DNA from: Spongiibacteraceae bacterium
Lineage (GTDB): Bacteria > Pseudomonadota > Gammaproteobacteria > Pseudomonadales > Spongiibacteraceae
Direction of reading: 5' to 3'
NCBI GenBank assembly: GCA_002710725.1
Contig: PAKT01000095.1
Location: 1 to 38,094, forward strand
Length of the DNA stretch: 38,094 nucleotides
A program made the position numbers and the translations under genes. Below, piece by piece: positions 24,308 to 32,113 of the stretch. Position 1 is the stretch's first letter. Each line of letters opens with the position of its first letter. Below the pieces are notes generated by a model. That model saw nothing but the letters and a program-made list of their open reading frames with translations, did not search any database and was not told where the DNA came from.

Positions 24308-24608
24308 TCAGGGGAGGCGAATTCCCCTGAATGCAGGTCAAGGCGGCACACGCCTTGTGGAGGGTTCCAAGGGGCGCACACTGCCCTTTGGTCGATGGGG
24401 CCGCCGGGGAGAGCGAAGTCTCCCCTGCTCGTGATGAAACGGCGAAACGTTTACCTCAGCCAGAGAGGTTCGATACCGATCTGGCTGACACAATCCCTTG
24501 GCGCGTCGATTCCCAAAGGATCGACAAGCTTAGGGATTCCGAGGGGGTGTCAACGGGGGATGGGAAGTCCCCCTCCAAGGTGGGCGTGGTATTACCACGC
24601 ACACCTTG
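24308..24608. other. Hairpin array, candidate oriT/leading region
   Basis: At least nine stem-loops are packed into 300 bases. They include TCAGGGGA/TCCCCTGA (24308-24330), CAAGGCG/CGCCTTG (24339-24357), CCAAGGGGC/GCCCTTTGG (24367-24391), GGGGAGA/TCTCCCC (24406-24425), AAACG/CGTTT (24437-24452) and TCAGCCAGA/TCTGGCTGA (24456-24488). GTCGAT/ATCGAC (24505-24525), GGGGGA/TCCCCC (24555-24573) and the near-palindrome CAAGGTG-GCGTGGTA/TACCACGC-CACCTTG (24576-24608) follow. The array lies immediately upstream of the mobC-relaxase unit, where oriT is expected. The reading frames across it (24200-24850 and 24331-24621, plus) look like by-products of the repeats. A structured transcript is an alternative. 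Confidence 0.55.
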
Positions 24609-24818
24609 TGTTCCATCTTAATGCCTTCCTCCTGCTCTCCTTCGAGTCTACGGAAGAGGTCGTTACCATAATCTTAACAAAGCGCCAAAAACCGCCGTTT
24701 TCCTATGGTTTTCGGGTTTATTCGGGTCGATACGGATCGTTTCAGGTCGCCGCTTCCTTTGGGGAACCGGCGGGCCAGAACGGGCTGGTTCTGACTCTAT
24801 CAGGATGTGAACAAACGA
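24609..24818. other. Intergenic stretch beside the hairpin array
   Basis: No gene is supported. The segment contains a short tandem-like TTCGGGTTTATTCGGGT and the ATACGGATCG region, which could be part of the oriT nick area, but I recognise no specific nic site. Confidence 0.35.
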
Positions 24819-24848
24819 AAAGCGGGAACGCTGTCGCGCCCCCGCTTT
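24819..24848 (-). terminator. Terminator after the 73-codon minus-strand gene
   Basis: AAAGCGGG (24819-24826) pairs with CCCGCTTT (24841-24848) around a 14-base loop. On the minus strand it is followed by TCGTTTG, a weak T-rich tail. It lies 26 bases past the stop at 24875. Confidence 0.6.
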
Positions 24849-24874
24849 AATTGTGGGTAAGAATTTGGTGGTGT

Positions 24875-25096
24875 TTAGCCTTCGTTATTTTCAGGCTCTT
24901 GCCCGGCTTCACGAAGAACGATGCGGCCACCATTTGCGGGAATCAGGTCGAGCTGAACGGTCATCCCTTTGGCATCTTCATGCCCCCAGGCGGCCCCAAT
25001 CCGGGTCCAGTAGGATTGCTCTCCGCGCTCTGTAACGTGGTAGGCGATGAGTGCCGGTGTCTGGATTTCGCGATTTTGGTTGCGAGTATCGATATT
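24875..25096 (-). CDS. Small conserved protein without a visible start codon
   Basis: This is not in the ORF track because no standard start codon opens the frame. From a stop at 25097-25099 the minus frame runs 73 codons: IDTRNQNREIQTPALIAYHV, then TERGEQSYWTRIGAAWGHED, then GMTVQLDLIPANGGRIVLRE, ending QEPENNEG. The YWTRIGAAWGHEDGKG-type core with QLD...GRIVLRE is, as I recall, widespread next to relaxase/TraG genes in alphaproteobacterial mobile elements; function unknown. The frame begins right after the stop of the YLGGSTIL gene. Either it uses a rare start such as ATC or ATA, or its true N-terminus was replaced when the neighbouring gene was inserted, making it a pseudogene. Confidence 0.65.
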   Translation of the reverse strand, partial: NIDTRNQNREIQTPALIAYHVTERGEQSYWTRIGAAWGHEDAKGMTVQLDLIPANGGRIVLREAGQEPENNEG

Positions 25097-25417
25097 TTAA
25101 TTCAACTCAGCTTTTAATGATGATTTAAGGTTTTCATATCTCTGCTGTGAATGGGCCCAATCCAAGGGGGCTTTAATAAACTTAAGCCCTTTCGGTGGAG
25201 GGGGTGGCACACAGCCCTTTAACTCGGACTTAATAACATCTTCTAAGTAACCGAGCCATTTTTTGTCTCTCTTTTTACTCGATATTTCAATTTCTTCTAT
25301 TTCGGTTCGTGATTTCTCGATGGTTACAGATTGCGGCTGCCACCCAGCTTCACGAGACTTTCGGTAGGGAGCCAGAATTGTCGATCCTCCGAGATACGAG
25401 TCATTTTTCTTAGCCAT
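25097..25417 (-). CDS. Small YLGGSTIL-motif protein (paralog of 27188-27628)
   Basis: A 106-aa basic protein beginning MAKKNDSYLGGSTILAPYRK. The YLGGSTIL stretch recurs at the same N-terminal position in the 146-aa protein on the other side of the coupling-protein gene. The rest is charged and helical with a PPPPPKG segment and no known domain. The track start at 25477 would add 20 residues; ATG 25417 matches the paralog start. It is divergent from the TraG gene. A role in transfer or element maintenance is only suggested by position. Confidence 0.65.
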   Translation of the reverse strand: MAKKNDSYLGGSTILAPYRKSREAGWQPQSVTIEKSRTEIEEIEISSKKRDKKWLGYLEDVIKSELKGCVPPPPPKGLKFIKAPLDWAHSQQRYENLKSSLKAELN

Positions 25418-25546
25418 ATTCAGCGTCCAATTTATAGATTTTGTAGTTTCAACCAACTTAAATTTATTACTTAGCATGTGAAAAAGAACGCATCAAACAT
25501 AAAATGTGAATGAAGAGCATTGCTAAAGTACCTTCCAAAATCACGA

Positions 25547-25572
25547 GCCACGATGATGCCGCGAGGCTCGCC
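25547..25572 (+). repeat. Leader motif copy B
   Basis: GCCACGATGATGCCGCGAGG plus CTCGCC differs from copy A at two of 26 positions. It lies about 56 bases before the preferred TraG start and is in the TraG frame (M-M-P-R-G-S), so it could be part of an N-terminal extension, a leader peptide or an operator. Confidence 0.7.
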
Positions 25573-25627
25573 ATTTTCATGGCGCGTGATAATCCCTGCT
25601 ATCGGAATTGGCAGGACAATATTTGAA

Positions 25628-27163
25628 ATGAGCAGCAAAGACAGTGATGTACTTCTTGGCGACATTCCGCGTGGTGTATCAACCCGCTCGCTGAAGCAGC
25701 AAAGTGCCCCGCAGGCTCGCTGGCAAACCAGTGCCTCTATACAGCAAAGCGCGGCGCTGGCCTATGATCCCGAAGCCCCTTACGGAAAAATCCTCGTGGG
25801 TGCCATTGGCAATAAACTCGTGGGCATTGAAGACAACCGTCATATATTGACCGTCGCCGGTAGCCGCGCCGGTAAATCTGTCGCCGTTATTGGCAATATG
25901 TGCTTTTACCCCGGCAGCATTTTAGCAACCGATCCGAAAGGCGAGCTTGCGAGCCTGACTGCGGCCCGGCGGGCGGCCCTCGGCCAAAAAGTCTATGTGC
26001 TTGATCCCTTCGAGCAAACAACCGGCTTCGCGGCGGAGCATCGGGCGATATTTAATCCGATGGCTGCGCTAAGCCTTAACAGCCCCACCATTATTGAAGA
26101 TGCGGCCTTAATTGGGGACGCGATGGTGATTGCCGCAGGCAAAGACCCCCACTGGGATGAAAGCGCCCGCAATTTTATAGAGGGCATCATTTTGCATGTG
26201 GCTACGGCGGCGCAGTATGAAGGTGAACGAAATTTGATCACCGTTCGTAGCCTGCTCCGGCGTGCAATGGATTGGCAGGGCGACGATGACAATGGCGATT
26301 TCACGCTAAAAGCCGAGATGCTGGCAAACGCTGACTGGCTTGGGCAAGGATGCGGCTATACCGATGTTGCAGACGCTATTGAGGGCGCAGCGTTCGATTT
26401 CTTTGATAAGGGAGAGAATGAGCGCGCGAGCGTCCTTTCCACCGTTCGCCGCCATACCAAGATACTGGAATATACGGCAATGCGCCGGGTACTTTCCGGC
26501 CACGATTTTGATCTCGCCGATCTGAAGCGAGAGGATGGCGGCGTTACTATTTACCTTTGCCTGCCAGCCAGTCGCATGGGGCTGTGCAATCGCTGGCTTC
26601 GTATCTTCATCAATCAGCTCCTTGATGCGATGGAGCGTGAAAAAGCGGCACCCAAAAATCCGGTGCTGGTGGTGCTGGATGAATTTCCGGTGCTGGGTCA
26701 CATGAGCCAGCTTGAAAACGCCGCCGGTCAGATCGCCTCTTTTGGGGTGAAGCTATGGTTAATCTTGCAGGACTGGGGACAAGGAACCACCCTATATAAG
26801 GAAAGATGGGAAAGCTTTGCAGCCAATGCCGGGATCATGCAATTTTTCGGGAACAATGACCTCGCCACTACGGAATATATATCCAAGCGGCTCGGCAAAA
26901 CTCAGATCAACGCAATTCGTGGCGGTGAGGTCGGGCAGGATCAGGCCCGCCAGGGAATGACCGGAAAATCGGAAACATTGGAGCTTCATGATCTCATGAC
27001 CCCGGAAGAGGTCACTCGATTCTTTGCGCGCTCGGATGGCAAGAAACGTCAGCTCGTGATCTGGGCGGGCTACCATCCAATGATTTTGCAGCGGGTGGAG
27101 TATTTCGACCAGAACGGGCCGTTTGCGGAACTATTTTCTGGTCTGGCCGAACATCCGAGATAA
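25628..27163 (+). CDS. VirD4/TraG-family coupling protein without membrane anchor
   Basis: A 511-aa ATPase of the type IV coupling protein family that would deliver the relaxase-DNA complex to a secretion channel. Walker A is AGSRAGKS. DPKGELASLTAARRAALGQKVYVLDPF is the classic TraG/VirD4 segment, and Walker B is VLVVLDEFPVLGHM. LWLILQDWGQGTTLYKERWESF and FFGNNDLATTEYISKRLGKTQ follow, also typical. No N-terminal membrane helices are visible, unlike VirD4, so it is a soluble TraG-like form as found in many mobile elements. The track start at 25520 would add 36 residues including the repeated leader motif; ATG 25628 is my preferred start but its ribosome site is weak. Confidence 0.85.
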   Translation: MSSKDSDVLLGDIPRGVSTRSLKQQSAPQARWQTSASIQQSAALAYDPEAPYGKILVGAIGNKLVGIEDNRHILTVAGSRAGKSVAVIGNMCFYPGSILATDPKGELASLTAARRAALGQKVYVLDPFEQTTGFAAEHRAIFNPMAALSLNSPTIIEDAALIGDAMVIAAGKDPHWDESARNFIEGIILHVATAAQYEGERNLITVRSLLRRAMDWQGDDDNGDFTLKAEMLANADWLGQGCGYTDVADAIEGAAFDFFDKGENERASVLSTVRRHTKILEYTAMRRVLSGHDFDLADLKREDGGVTIYLCLPASRMGLCNRWLRIFINQLLDAMEREKAAPKNPVLVVLDEFPVLGHMSQLENAAGQIASFGVKLWLILQDWGQGTTLYKERWESFAANAGIMQFFGNNDLATTEYISKRLGKTQINAIRGGEVGQDQARQGMTGKSETLELHDLMTPEEVTRFFARSDGKKRQLVIWAGYHPMILQRVEYFDQNGPFAELFSGLAEHPR

Positions 27164-27187
27164 CTTAACGAAAAAGCGGAGAATTTG

Positions 27188-27628
27188 TTACCAAATGATT
27201 TTTGATCCGTGTTTTATACCAATCTTGTCTTTGGCTATATTCACCAAGCGGGGAGTCCACTTTTCGCCAGAGGCTGTTTTGAAGCCCGTTTCATTCCAGA
27301 ACTTAGCTACATCATCGGCCCTGGTTAATCCTGCGTCTTTAGACCGGTCAAACTGACCTTTGATACTTGCTAAAAAATTCTTCCATCCAGAAGAATACAT
27401 ACCTATATCATTTTTATCCTGAGAAGAAACTCGAATAGTTTTCAAATCTCTCCTGATTTTTCTTAGCTCTTTCTCTTTGCTTCCAACTTCATCAAGATAA
27501 TCTTGTGTCCTTCCCTTGCCATGCATAGCCTTTATTTTTCTGGATAACCGCTCGGAAGAATTCTTAACTCCAATTTTTGGCGAGCAATGTAAAATAGTGC
27601 TACCACCAAGATAATGATTTTTCCCCAT
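27188..27628 (-). CDS. Small YLGGSTIL-motif protein (paralog of 25097-25417)
   Basis: A 146-aa basic protein starting MGKNHYLGGSTILHCSPK, sharing the YLGGSTIL N-terminus with the gene on the other side of traG. The middle is coiled-coil-like (KEKELRKIRRDLKTIRVSS). The C-terminus contains DDVAKFWNETGFKTASGEKWTPRLVNIAKDKIG, which resembles the small helix-turn-helix used by recombinases to choose sites (ALN..G..T..G..W....V), so DNA binding is possible. It converges on the coupling-protein gene. Function unknown. Confidence 0.7.
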   Translation of the reverse strand: MGKNHYLGGSTILHCSPKIGVKNSSERLSRKIKAMHGKGRTQDYLDEVGSKEKELRKIRRDLKTIRVSSQDKNDIGMYSSGWKNFLASIKGQFDRSKDAGLTRADDVAKFWNETGFKTASGEKWTPRLVNIAKDKIGIKHGSKIIW

Positions 27629-27722
27629 ATCTAATGCGCCTATTTTTCGCTAAATTGGTGATTTCATCATTAGCGCAAGAACCTACAAATCCATAATAAT
27701 ATCTGGGCGATAGGTTTCCAGT

Positions 27723-28160
27723 TTACTCATTACCTTCGCTACTGATTTCTTTATTCTGCGCGTTCATTTTTTCATATTCTGCTTTCATTTCCTGCACAGA
27801 TGGATAATTCTGCGGCTTCACCCCACAGTTTTTTGACATAGCCAATGTTGCCAAATAATTATATCTCTGACGGTATGCCTCATATTCTGTTTGCTCAGCA
27901 TTTTTAAAATCCATAAAGAACCAAGGAACTAATAAAAACCAACCCGCGACGCCGAGCGCAACGTTTTTACCAGTTTTATCAGTATTCGGTAGAAGATGAG
28001 CAATTTCATTCTGGACAGTGGACATTTCAAATTCCAGAGCCTCACAGGATTTATTTTGATCGCCGTACTGGGTGATCATAACTGGATTTGGCGTTCTACC
28101 TCCGCAGGCCGAAACAAACAAGATAGAAGACAAACAAACAGATGAGACGAGCTTCCTCAT
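27723..28160 (-). CDS. Small lipoprotein with one membrane segment
   Basis: A 145-aa protein with a lipoprotein signal (MRKLVSSVCLSSILFVSAC, lipobox VSAC), a hydrophobic segment NVALGVAGWFLLVPWFFMDF (about 64-83) and a polar C-terminus. The mature part has two cysteines. I do not recognise a family with certainty; similar small lipoproteins accompany conjugative and phage regions. It stands alone between the YLGGSTIL gene and the ankyrin gene. Confidence 0.7.
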   Translation of the reverse strand: MRKLVSSVCLSSILFVSACGGRTPNPVMITQYGDQNKSCEALEFEMSTVQNEIAHLLPNTDKTGKNVALGVAGWFLLVPWFFMDFKNAEQTEYEAYRQRYNYLATLAMSKNCGVKPQNYPSVQEMKAEYEKMNAQNKEISSEGNE

Positions 28161-28248
28161 TCAAAATACCTTTACATTTATTTTTCAAGATCATCTTCAA
28201 TAAAAGACTAGAAAAATAATGTAAAGATTAAAAATGAAAAAGATCGAA

Positions 28249-28800
28249 CTAAACCATTGACCGGCGTGTAACAGAAACGCCCTGAACCTTGCCCTGCTTA
28301 CGCTCTTTATTCCCAAGCAGTCGCGCGACGGCGGGATTGCCACCAAAAAGATAGGCCATTTCCGAAGCGAGCCGTCCGCGATTATCCCGCATGAGAAAAT
28401 CACATTGACGGGATTCTATCAGCAGCTTGAGAACATCTTTAGCGTCGCGGGCGGCGGCAATATGCAGGGCTGTATCATCAAGCCGCTCTCGTCTTATGTT
28501 TATGTCATACCCGATGCGAATATAGGCCAAGACCGTGATGGCATCGCCACGCTCAACCGCAGCGAAAAATCGTCGAGCCAGTAATATCTCCATGCCGTTG
28601 CCACGAGCGCTATCATTACCGGCCTGGTAACCACCAGTTGATACCATCCCCATTGGCTGAAGGTCGGCGAGATGTCGCAGCCGGTAAGCTTCCTTGGTAT
28701 CAGCGTCTAGCTGATCTTCTATTTCTGATACGCGCTTCGCGTTAGTGTCGGAAGACAGGAGTTTGTCGGTAAAGTTTCTTTTATCGTCAGAATCTGCCAT
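28249..28800 (-). CDS. Ankyrin-repeat protein
   Basis: A 183-aa soluble protein. Residues about 73-162 form two to three ankyrin repeats (LARRFFAAVERGDAITVLAYIRIGYDIN; DTALHIAAARDAKDVLKLLIES; GRLASEMAYLFGGNPAVARLL). The first 70 residues are charged and helical, and the tail is basic. Ankyrin repeats serve protein-protein binding; no catalytic domain is attached. Its start lies 3 bases after the stop of the 281-aa gene upstream, so the two are co-transcribed and may work as a pair. Confidence 0.8.
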   Translation of the reverse strand: MADSDDKRNFTDKLLSSDTNAKRVSEIEDQLDADTKEAYRLRHLADLQPMGMVSTGGYQAGNDSARGNGMEILLARRFFAAVERGDAITVLAYIRIGYDINIRRERLDDTALHIAAARDAKDVLKLLIESRQCDFLMRDNRGRLASEMAYLFGGNPAVARLLGNKERKQGKVQGVSVTRRSMV

Positions 28801-28803
28801 ATA

Positions 28804-29649
28804 TCACCTCTTGACGCGGGCGTAGCGGTGAAGACTCTTCTCCAGATTTTCTTGCGAAGGGTCCTTAAAGCTTGCTAATGAGCGAGCATGTTGCACTTCC
28901 ATAGGCGCATGGAAAAATAGCAAATTGAACTCTAATGGGCTGTTTTCAACGTTGAGTCCCAGCGTACTATCAAGAAGTAGATAGTGCCGGTTAAGTCCGG
29001 TACTAACTTCTTTTAAGAAGAACATCATATTTTCTTCTGGCGAGACGGCCAGCCAACCATCAAGCCTCGTTTGAGATTTGTAATTGAGTGACATATCGCC
29101 AATGGCAACGTCAACCAAGCTTGGCTCTTCTCCCTTCATATAACTGCGTTCGAGCAAGTGAACAATTGCAATGCGATTGTCGAGTGGCTGATCAATGGCT
29201 AGTTCTGAGCACCACACCTGGTCGCCGTCCTCGCGCCAGTTGTAATACCGTCCTGCAATGTTCGCTGGAATCCCGAGCTGCGTATATTGCTGATCCTCTT
29301 CGAGGTATTCGACCATCCGGTTAGCCGCTTGCAGCCCGAAAGTTCTTTCTTTAAGTTCGTCTTCATTCAGAAGGTTCAAATCTTCTTCCTGGACGAATTT
29401 AAAAATGGCGTGAATACGCTCGTCTTGCGGACCTTCGGGTGTCGAGTATTTTCTTGTTCCGTCTTTCTTTTTTACGCCTTCGACAAATTTTCGCAAACTC
29501 TCTTGAGGTACTTCGACATCACAATATTCGGCTATCGCCTCCGAAACGTCGATCCAGGTGTAAACATCGCCATCAAAATAACCGCCATAGCGGTGATAGG
29601 CCCGAAGCGCATTGCGCATTCGCAAAAGCTGCCAGTCTGTATATGCCAT
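28804..29649 (-). CDS. Unknown 281-aa protein upstream of the ankyrin gene
   Basis: A 281-aa soluble, acidic protein that I do not recognise. The N-terminal 60 residues (WIDVSEAIAEYCDVEVPQESLRKFVEG) resemble a small DNA-binding helical domain. The C-terminal two thirds look like a mixed alpha/beta sensor-type domain with no catalytic signature (GWLAVSPEENMMFFLKE; YLLLDSTLGLNVEN). It is divergent from the membrane/J-domain operon and the first gene of a two-gene unit with the ankyrin protein. A regulatory role is conceivable. Confidence 0.65.
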   Translation of the reverse strand: MAYTDWQLLRMRNALRAYHRYGGYFDGDVYTWIDVSEAIAEYCDVEVPQESLRKFVEGVKKKDGTRKYSTPEGPQDERIHAIFKFVQEEDLNLLNEDELKERTFGLQAANRMVEYLEEDQQYTQLGIPANIAGRYYNWREDGDQVWCSELAIDQPLDNRIAIVHLLERSYMKGEEPSLVDVAIGDMSLNYKSQTRLDGWLAVSPEENMMFFLKEVSTGLNRHYLLLDSTLGLNVENSPLEFNLLFFHAPMEVQHARSLASFKDPSQENLEKSLHRYARVKR

Positions 29650-29669
29650 AGAGCACTAAATCCCGAGCG

Positions 29670-29685
29670 CGATGAAGCTGCGAGG
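29670..29685 (+). repeat. Possible diverged leader motif copy D
   Basis: CGATGAAGCTGCGAGG resembles copies A-C (CGATGATGCCGCGAGG) at 14 of 16 positions and sits 55 bases before the start at 29741, the same kind of position as the other copies. It might be chance. Confidence 0.35.
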
Positions 29686-29740
29686 AAGTTTCTCAATCCA
29701 AGGTTTTAACCTGTCCCTAACATAATCAGGAGGCAGGATC

Positions 29741-30418
29741 ATGAAACAGATATCACCGTTTGACGGAGCCCCAAAAACCGAAATCGTAACCGATGATCAG
29801 GGCCGCCGCGCATTTATTGTCACCCCACGCTACCTGACGCCCTGGCGTTTTAAGGTAGCGCGCTTCACCGCCAATGTCACGGCTTGGGCCTTAATGTTCG
29901 CCTTCGTGGCTTTGGTTGATCGTATGGTGAGTGAGCCGGGCTGGGAGGTCTTAGCAGCGCTCATTGCTCCCTGGGTCCTTTGGCAGTTGTGGTTTGTCAT
30001 CGCTCGTTTTATGTGCAGCCGCACGACTCGTTTCGAGCTCACTGAAGACACTCTCAAGGTTGGAGGGCTGTTCGGGAGCCGCAAATTCGACCGCACCATA
30101 CCCAATAGCTTCGCCTTACCCCCACATAACAGCGCCATAGCGGAACAGCGCAAACATGAGCTGATTGTCCGCCAAGAAGCTAGCAAAGGGCGCGTGATTG
30201 CCAAGATGCCCATCTATGCTAATTCCTGGCATCTCTCATTCGTTTACTTGGGACAGCGCAATGATCTTCTGACCATTTACGGGCAGCAAGATGCGGAAGC
30301 GCTTCTGTGCCGGTTACAGGCCTGTAACGAAGTGTTGAATCGTCAAGCTGGGTTAGCCGAGGGGCTGTCTATGAGCGCCGATGATGACTGGACCGATAGT
30401 CCAGGTGATGTCGGGTAG
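29741..30418 (+). CDS. Membrane protein with two N-terminal spans, PH-like body
   Basis: A 225-aa protein with two membrane segments (about 43-60 and 69-90, TAWALMFAFVALVD; VLAALIAPWVLWQLWFVIARF). A soluble part begins TTRFELTEDTLKVGGLFGSRKFDR, reminiscent of bacterial PH-domain membrane proteins. ATG 29741 has GGAGG nearby upstream. It leads a three-gene operon with a J-domain membrane protein and a zinc-ribbon protein, 19 bases apart from the next start. Function unknown. Confidence 0.7.
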   Translation: MKQISPFDGAPKTEIVTDDQGRRAFIVTPRYLTPWRFKVARFTANVTAWALMFAFVALVDRMVSEPGWEVLAALIAPWVLWQLWFVIARFMCSRTTRFELTEDTLKVGGLFGSRKFDRTIPNSFALPPHNSAIAEQRKHELIVRQEASKGRVIAKMPIYANSWHLSFVYLGQRNDLLTIYGQQDAEALLCRLQACNEVLNRQAGLAEGLSMSADDDWTDSPGDVG

Positions 30419-30437
30419 GCCCAAGGAGGACGCTGCC

Positions 30438-31316
30438 GTGGAAGATTATGAACATAAAGAATGGGGTTATGTGGTCGGGTTTTTGATCGGTGTGTCGATT
30501 TGTTGGCACACCCCTTTCTGGGTCGCCGAGGCTATTGGCTATCTGGATAAGTTAGAAGCCTGGGTTGCCATTGCTGACTCATGGGAAAACCCTTTAACCC
30601 TGTTGAGCCATTTGATCTTGGTCATAGTGGGTGCAGCGATTAACGCTGCGGCGTTTTTCATCCTGTTCCTGATCGGTTACGGCTTGTGGCGGGTTTCCGT
30701 CGCGATAGGTAAATGGCTGCTCTACCAGTTGGAAATTTTACTGACAGCGCTTATCACAATAGCACAATGGTTGGTGAATGGCGTGATAAGCATCGTAACG
30801 ACGATCACGCGTGCGATCTGGGATTTTTTGACATGGCCTTTGCGGTTTATTTTTGAAGTGATTGGCGATCTCTATGCTGCCTTTGCACAAAGCACCAATC
30901 GCCGCCGCCATGAGCGCGTGCAGCTAAAGCAGGCCTATAACGAAAAATACCGGCAGGATTTCCGCTCATTTCGGGCCTTTATGAAGTATTGGAAAGCGCT
31001 TCAGCGTGGCGAAAATCCTCCATATCCTGGATCAGAGGGTAACGGGAACGGCTCAGGAGGCAACAATGGGCGCAGGCAAAAAGAGAACAACAACCCCGGA
31101 GGTTCTGGTGCTCCGGGAGGAAATGGCTCTGATCCCTATCAGTTCGCGCTTAATGTCATAGGGCTTACAGAGCCATTCACCAAAGCTGAGCTGAACGCAC
31201 GCTACAAAAGAGCAATCGCACGTTGTCATCCCGATAAAACTGGCGGCGATGATCGCGAAGCAAAGAGGGTCAATATGGCCCGTGATGTTATCTTGAAGAG
31301 GAAGGGCTGGTCATGA
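30438..31316 (+). CDS. Membrane-anchored J-domain (DnaJ-like) protein
   Basis: A 292-aa protein with several membrane spans in the first 150 residues (GYVVGFLIGVSICW; LLSHLILVIVGAAINAAAFFILFLIGYGL; WLVNGVISIVTTITRAIW), a Gly/Asn-rich linker and a C-terminal J domain. The HPD motif is visible in ARCHPDKTGGD, needed to stimulate Hsp70 ATPase. The track starts at 30381 inside the previous gene, but GTG 30438 has AAGGAGG eight bases upstream and starts 19 bases after the previous stop. It would recruit DnaK to a membrane-bound client. The stop overlaps the next start by ATGA. Confidence 0.8.
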   Translation: MEDYEHKEWGYVVGFLIGVSICWHTPFWVAEAIGYLDKLEAWVAIADSWENPLTLLSHLILVIVGAAINAAAFFILFLIGYGLWRVSVAIGKWLLYQLEILLTALITIAQWLVNGVISIVTTITRAIWDFLTWPLRFIFEVIGDLYAAFAQSTNRRRHERVQLKQAYNEKYRQDFRSFRAFMKYWKALQRGENPPYPGSEGNGNGSGGNNGRRQKENNNPGGSGAPGGNGSDPYQFALNVIGLTEPFTKAELNARYKRAIARCHPDKTGGDDREAKRVNMARDVILKRKGWS

Positions 31317-31951
31317 AAAAACTTACAATTTGGAACAACAATACAGATATCGTGCATTCCGATCCTGTTACTAGCAAAGAAATCCGAGATTTTGACAGCA
31401 CAATGCAGGCTTTACAGCAGGCAAGCGGTCATACCGAATATAGGGTGATACCAATGCGCTGTGATAAATATGACAAGCCTTATACTGTCGTATATAAGCG
31501 CGCTCCAGGCTTCCTTAGTTTTTATGTTGATGATGTAACCAAGGAGTTTGCCACAGAAGAAAATTCCCGGAGTTTGTTTGCAGGTCGTTTTTCAAACAAA
31601 AGCGCGGGATTAACAACCTACCATCAAACCGAATTTTGCCATGATGGACGTTACTGTCCTTGGTGTGGCCATGACGGTGGAACTGTTTTTTGTCATGACT
31701 GCGGCGAGCTTTATTGTGGCGGAAAAAAACTTACGCTAATCAATGGCAAGAGGATTCATGAATGTGTGCCACGCTGTGGCTCAAGGGGGGAATTATCAGC
31801 CTCTGACCATATTAACGGGCATCAGCGCCAGAACCAAAGCCAGCAGTCACTTAGCATCAGTGCGTCTTTTCGTATCGAGCATAAGCCTGAGATGGTCGAG
31901 GTTCGCAAAACAATCCGCCAAGAAATTACGTATCGGATCACCAAGAAATAA
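31313..31951 (+). CDS. Zinc-ribbon protein (TerY-C-like)
   Basis: A 212-aa protein. The central part has paired cysteine knuckles (CPWCGHDGG ... FCHDCGELYC) spaced like the TerY-C metal-binding domain that accompanies stress and tellurite-type vWA proteins. The N-terminal 90 residues have no recognised fold, and the C-terminus is Ser/Gln-rich with a beta-strand-like end. It overlaps the J-domain gene by 4 nt and ends the operon. The TerY-C link is from motif resemblance only. Confidence 0.65.
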   Translation: MKKLTIWNNNTDIVHSDPVTSKEIRDFDSTMQALQQASGHTEYRVIPMRCDKYDKPYTVVYKRAPGFLSFYVDDVTKEFATEENSRSLFAGRFSNKSAGLTTYHQTEFCHDGRYCPWCGHDGGTVFCHDCGELYCGGKKLTLINGKRIHECVPRCGSRGELSASDHINGHQRQNQSQQSLSISASFRIEHKPEMVEVRKTIRQEITYRITKK

Positions 31952-32082
31952 ATCCGGCGGCTACTATGCCGGATTGTCAGCGCGCGGCGTCAAACCTGGC
32001 GACGCGCGCCAAATTTTCCGCGACGGCCCCATCTTCGCGGAAAATTTTAATTTTGGACCGCCCCCGCTAACAGGGGCAGTCC
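31951..32082. terminator. Four stem-loops between convergent genes (terminator cluster)
   Basis: AATCCGGC/GCCGGATT (31951-31975), GCGCGC-GTC/GAC-GCGCGC (31980-32009), the 12-bp AAATTTTCCGCG/CGCGGAAAATTT (32011-32047) and GGACCGCCCC/GGGGCAGTCC with one mismatch (32055-32082) follow one another. The third has A/T tracts on both sides, like a bidirectional terminator for the zinc-ribbon operon and ardA. Having four in a row is more than termination needs. Confidence 0.65.
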
Positions 32083-32113
32083 ATAATCATTTTGAATGCT
32101 GGTCTATTTCTGG

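Noticed and set aside
24200-24850. 216-codon plus ORF and 96-codon ORF (24331-24621) over the hairpin array
   Set aside because: Composition follows the inverted repeats, no domain and no start context. They oppose the mobC direction and overlap its 5' end.
24851-25117. 88-codon plus ORF
   Set aside because: Shadow of the real minus-strand frame at 24875-25096, which has clear protein-like sequence.
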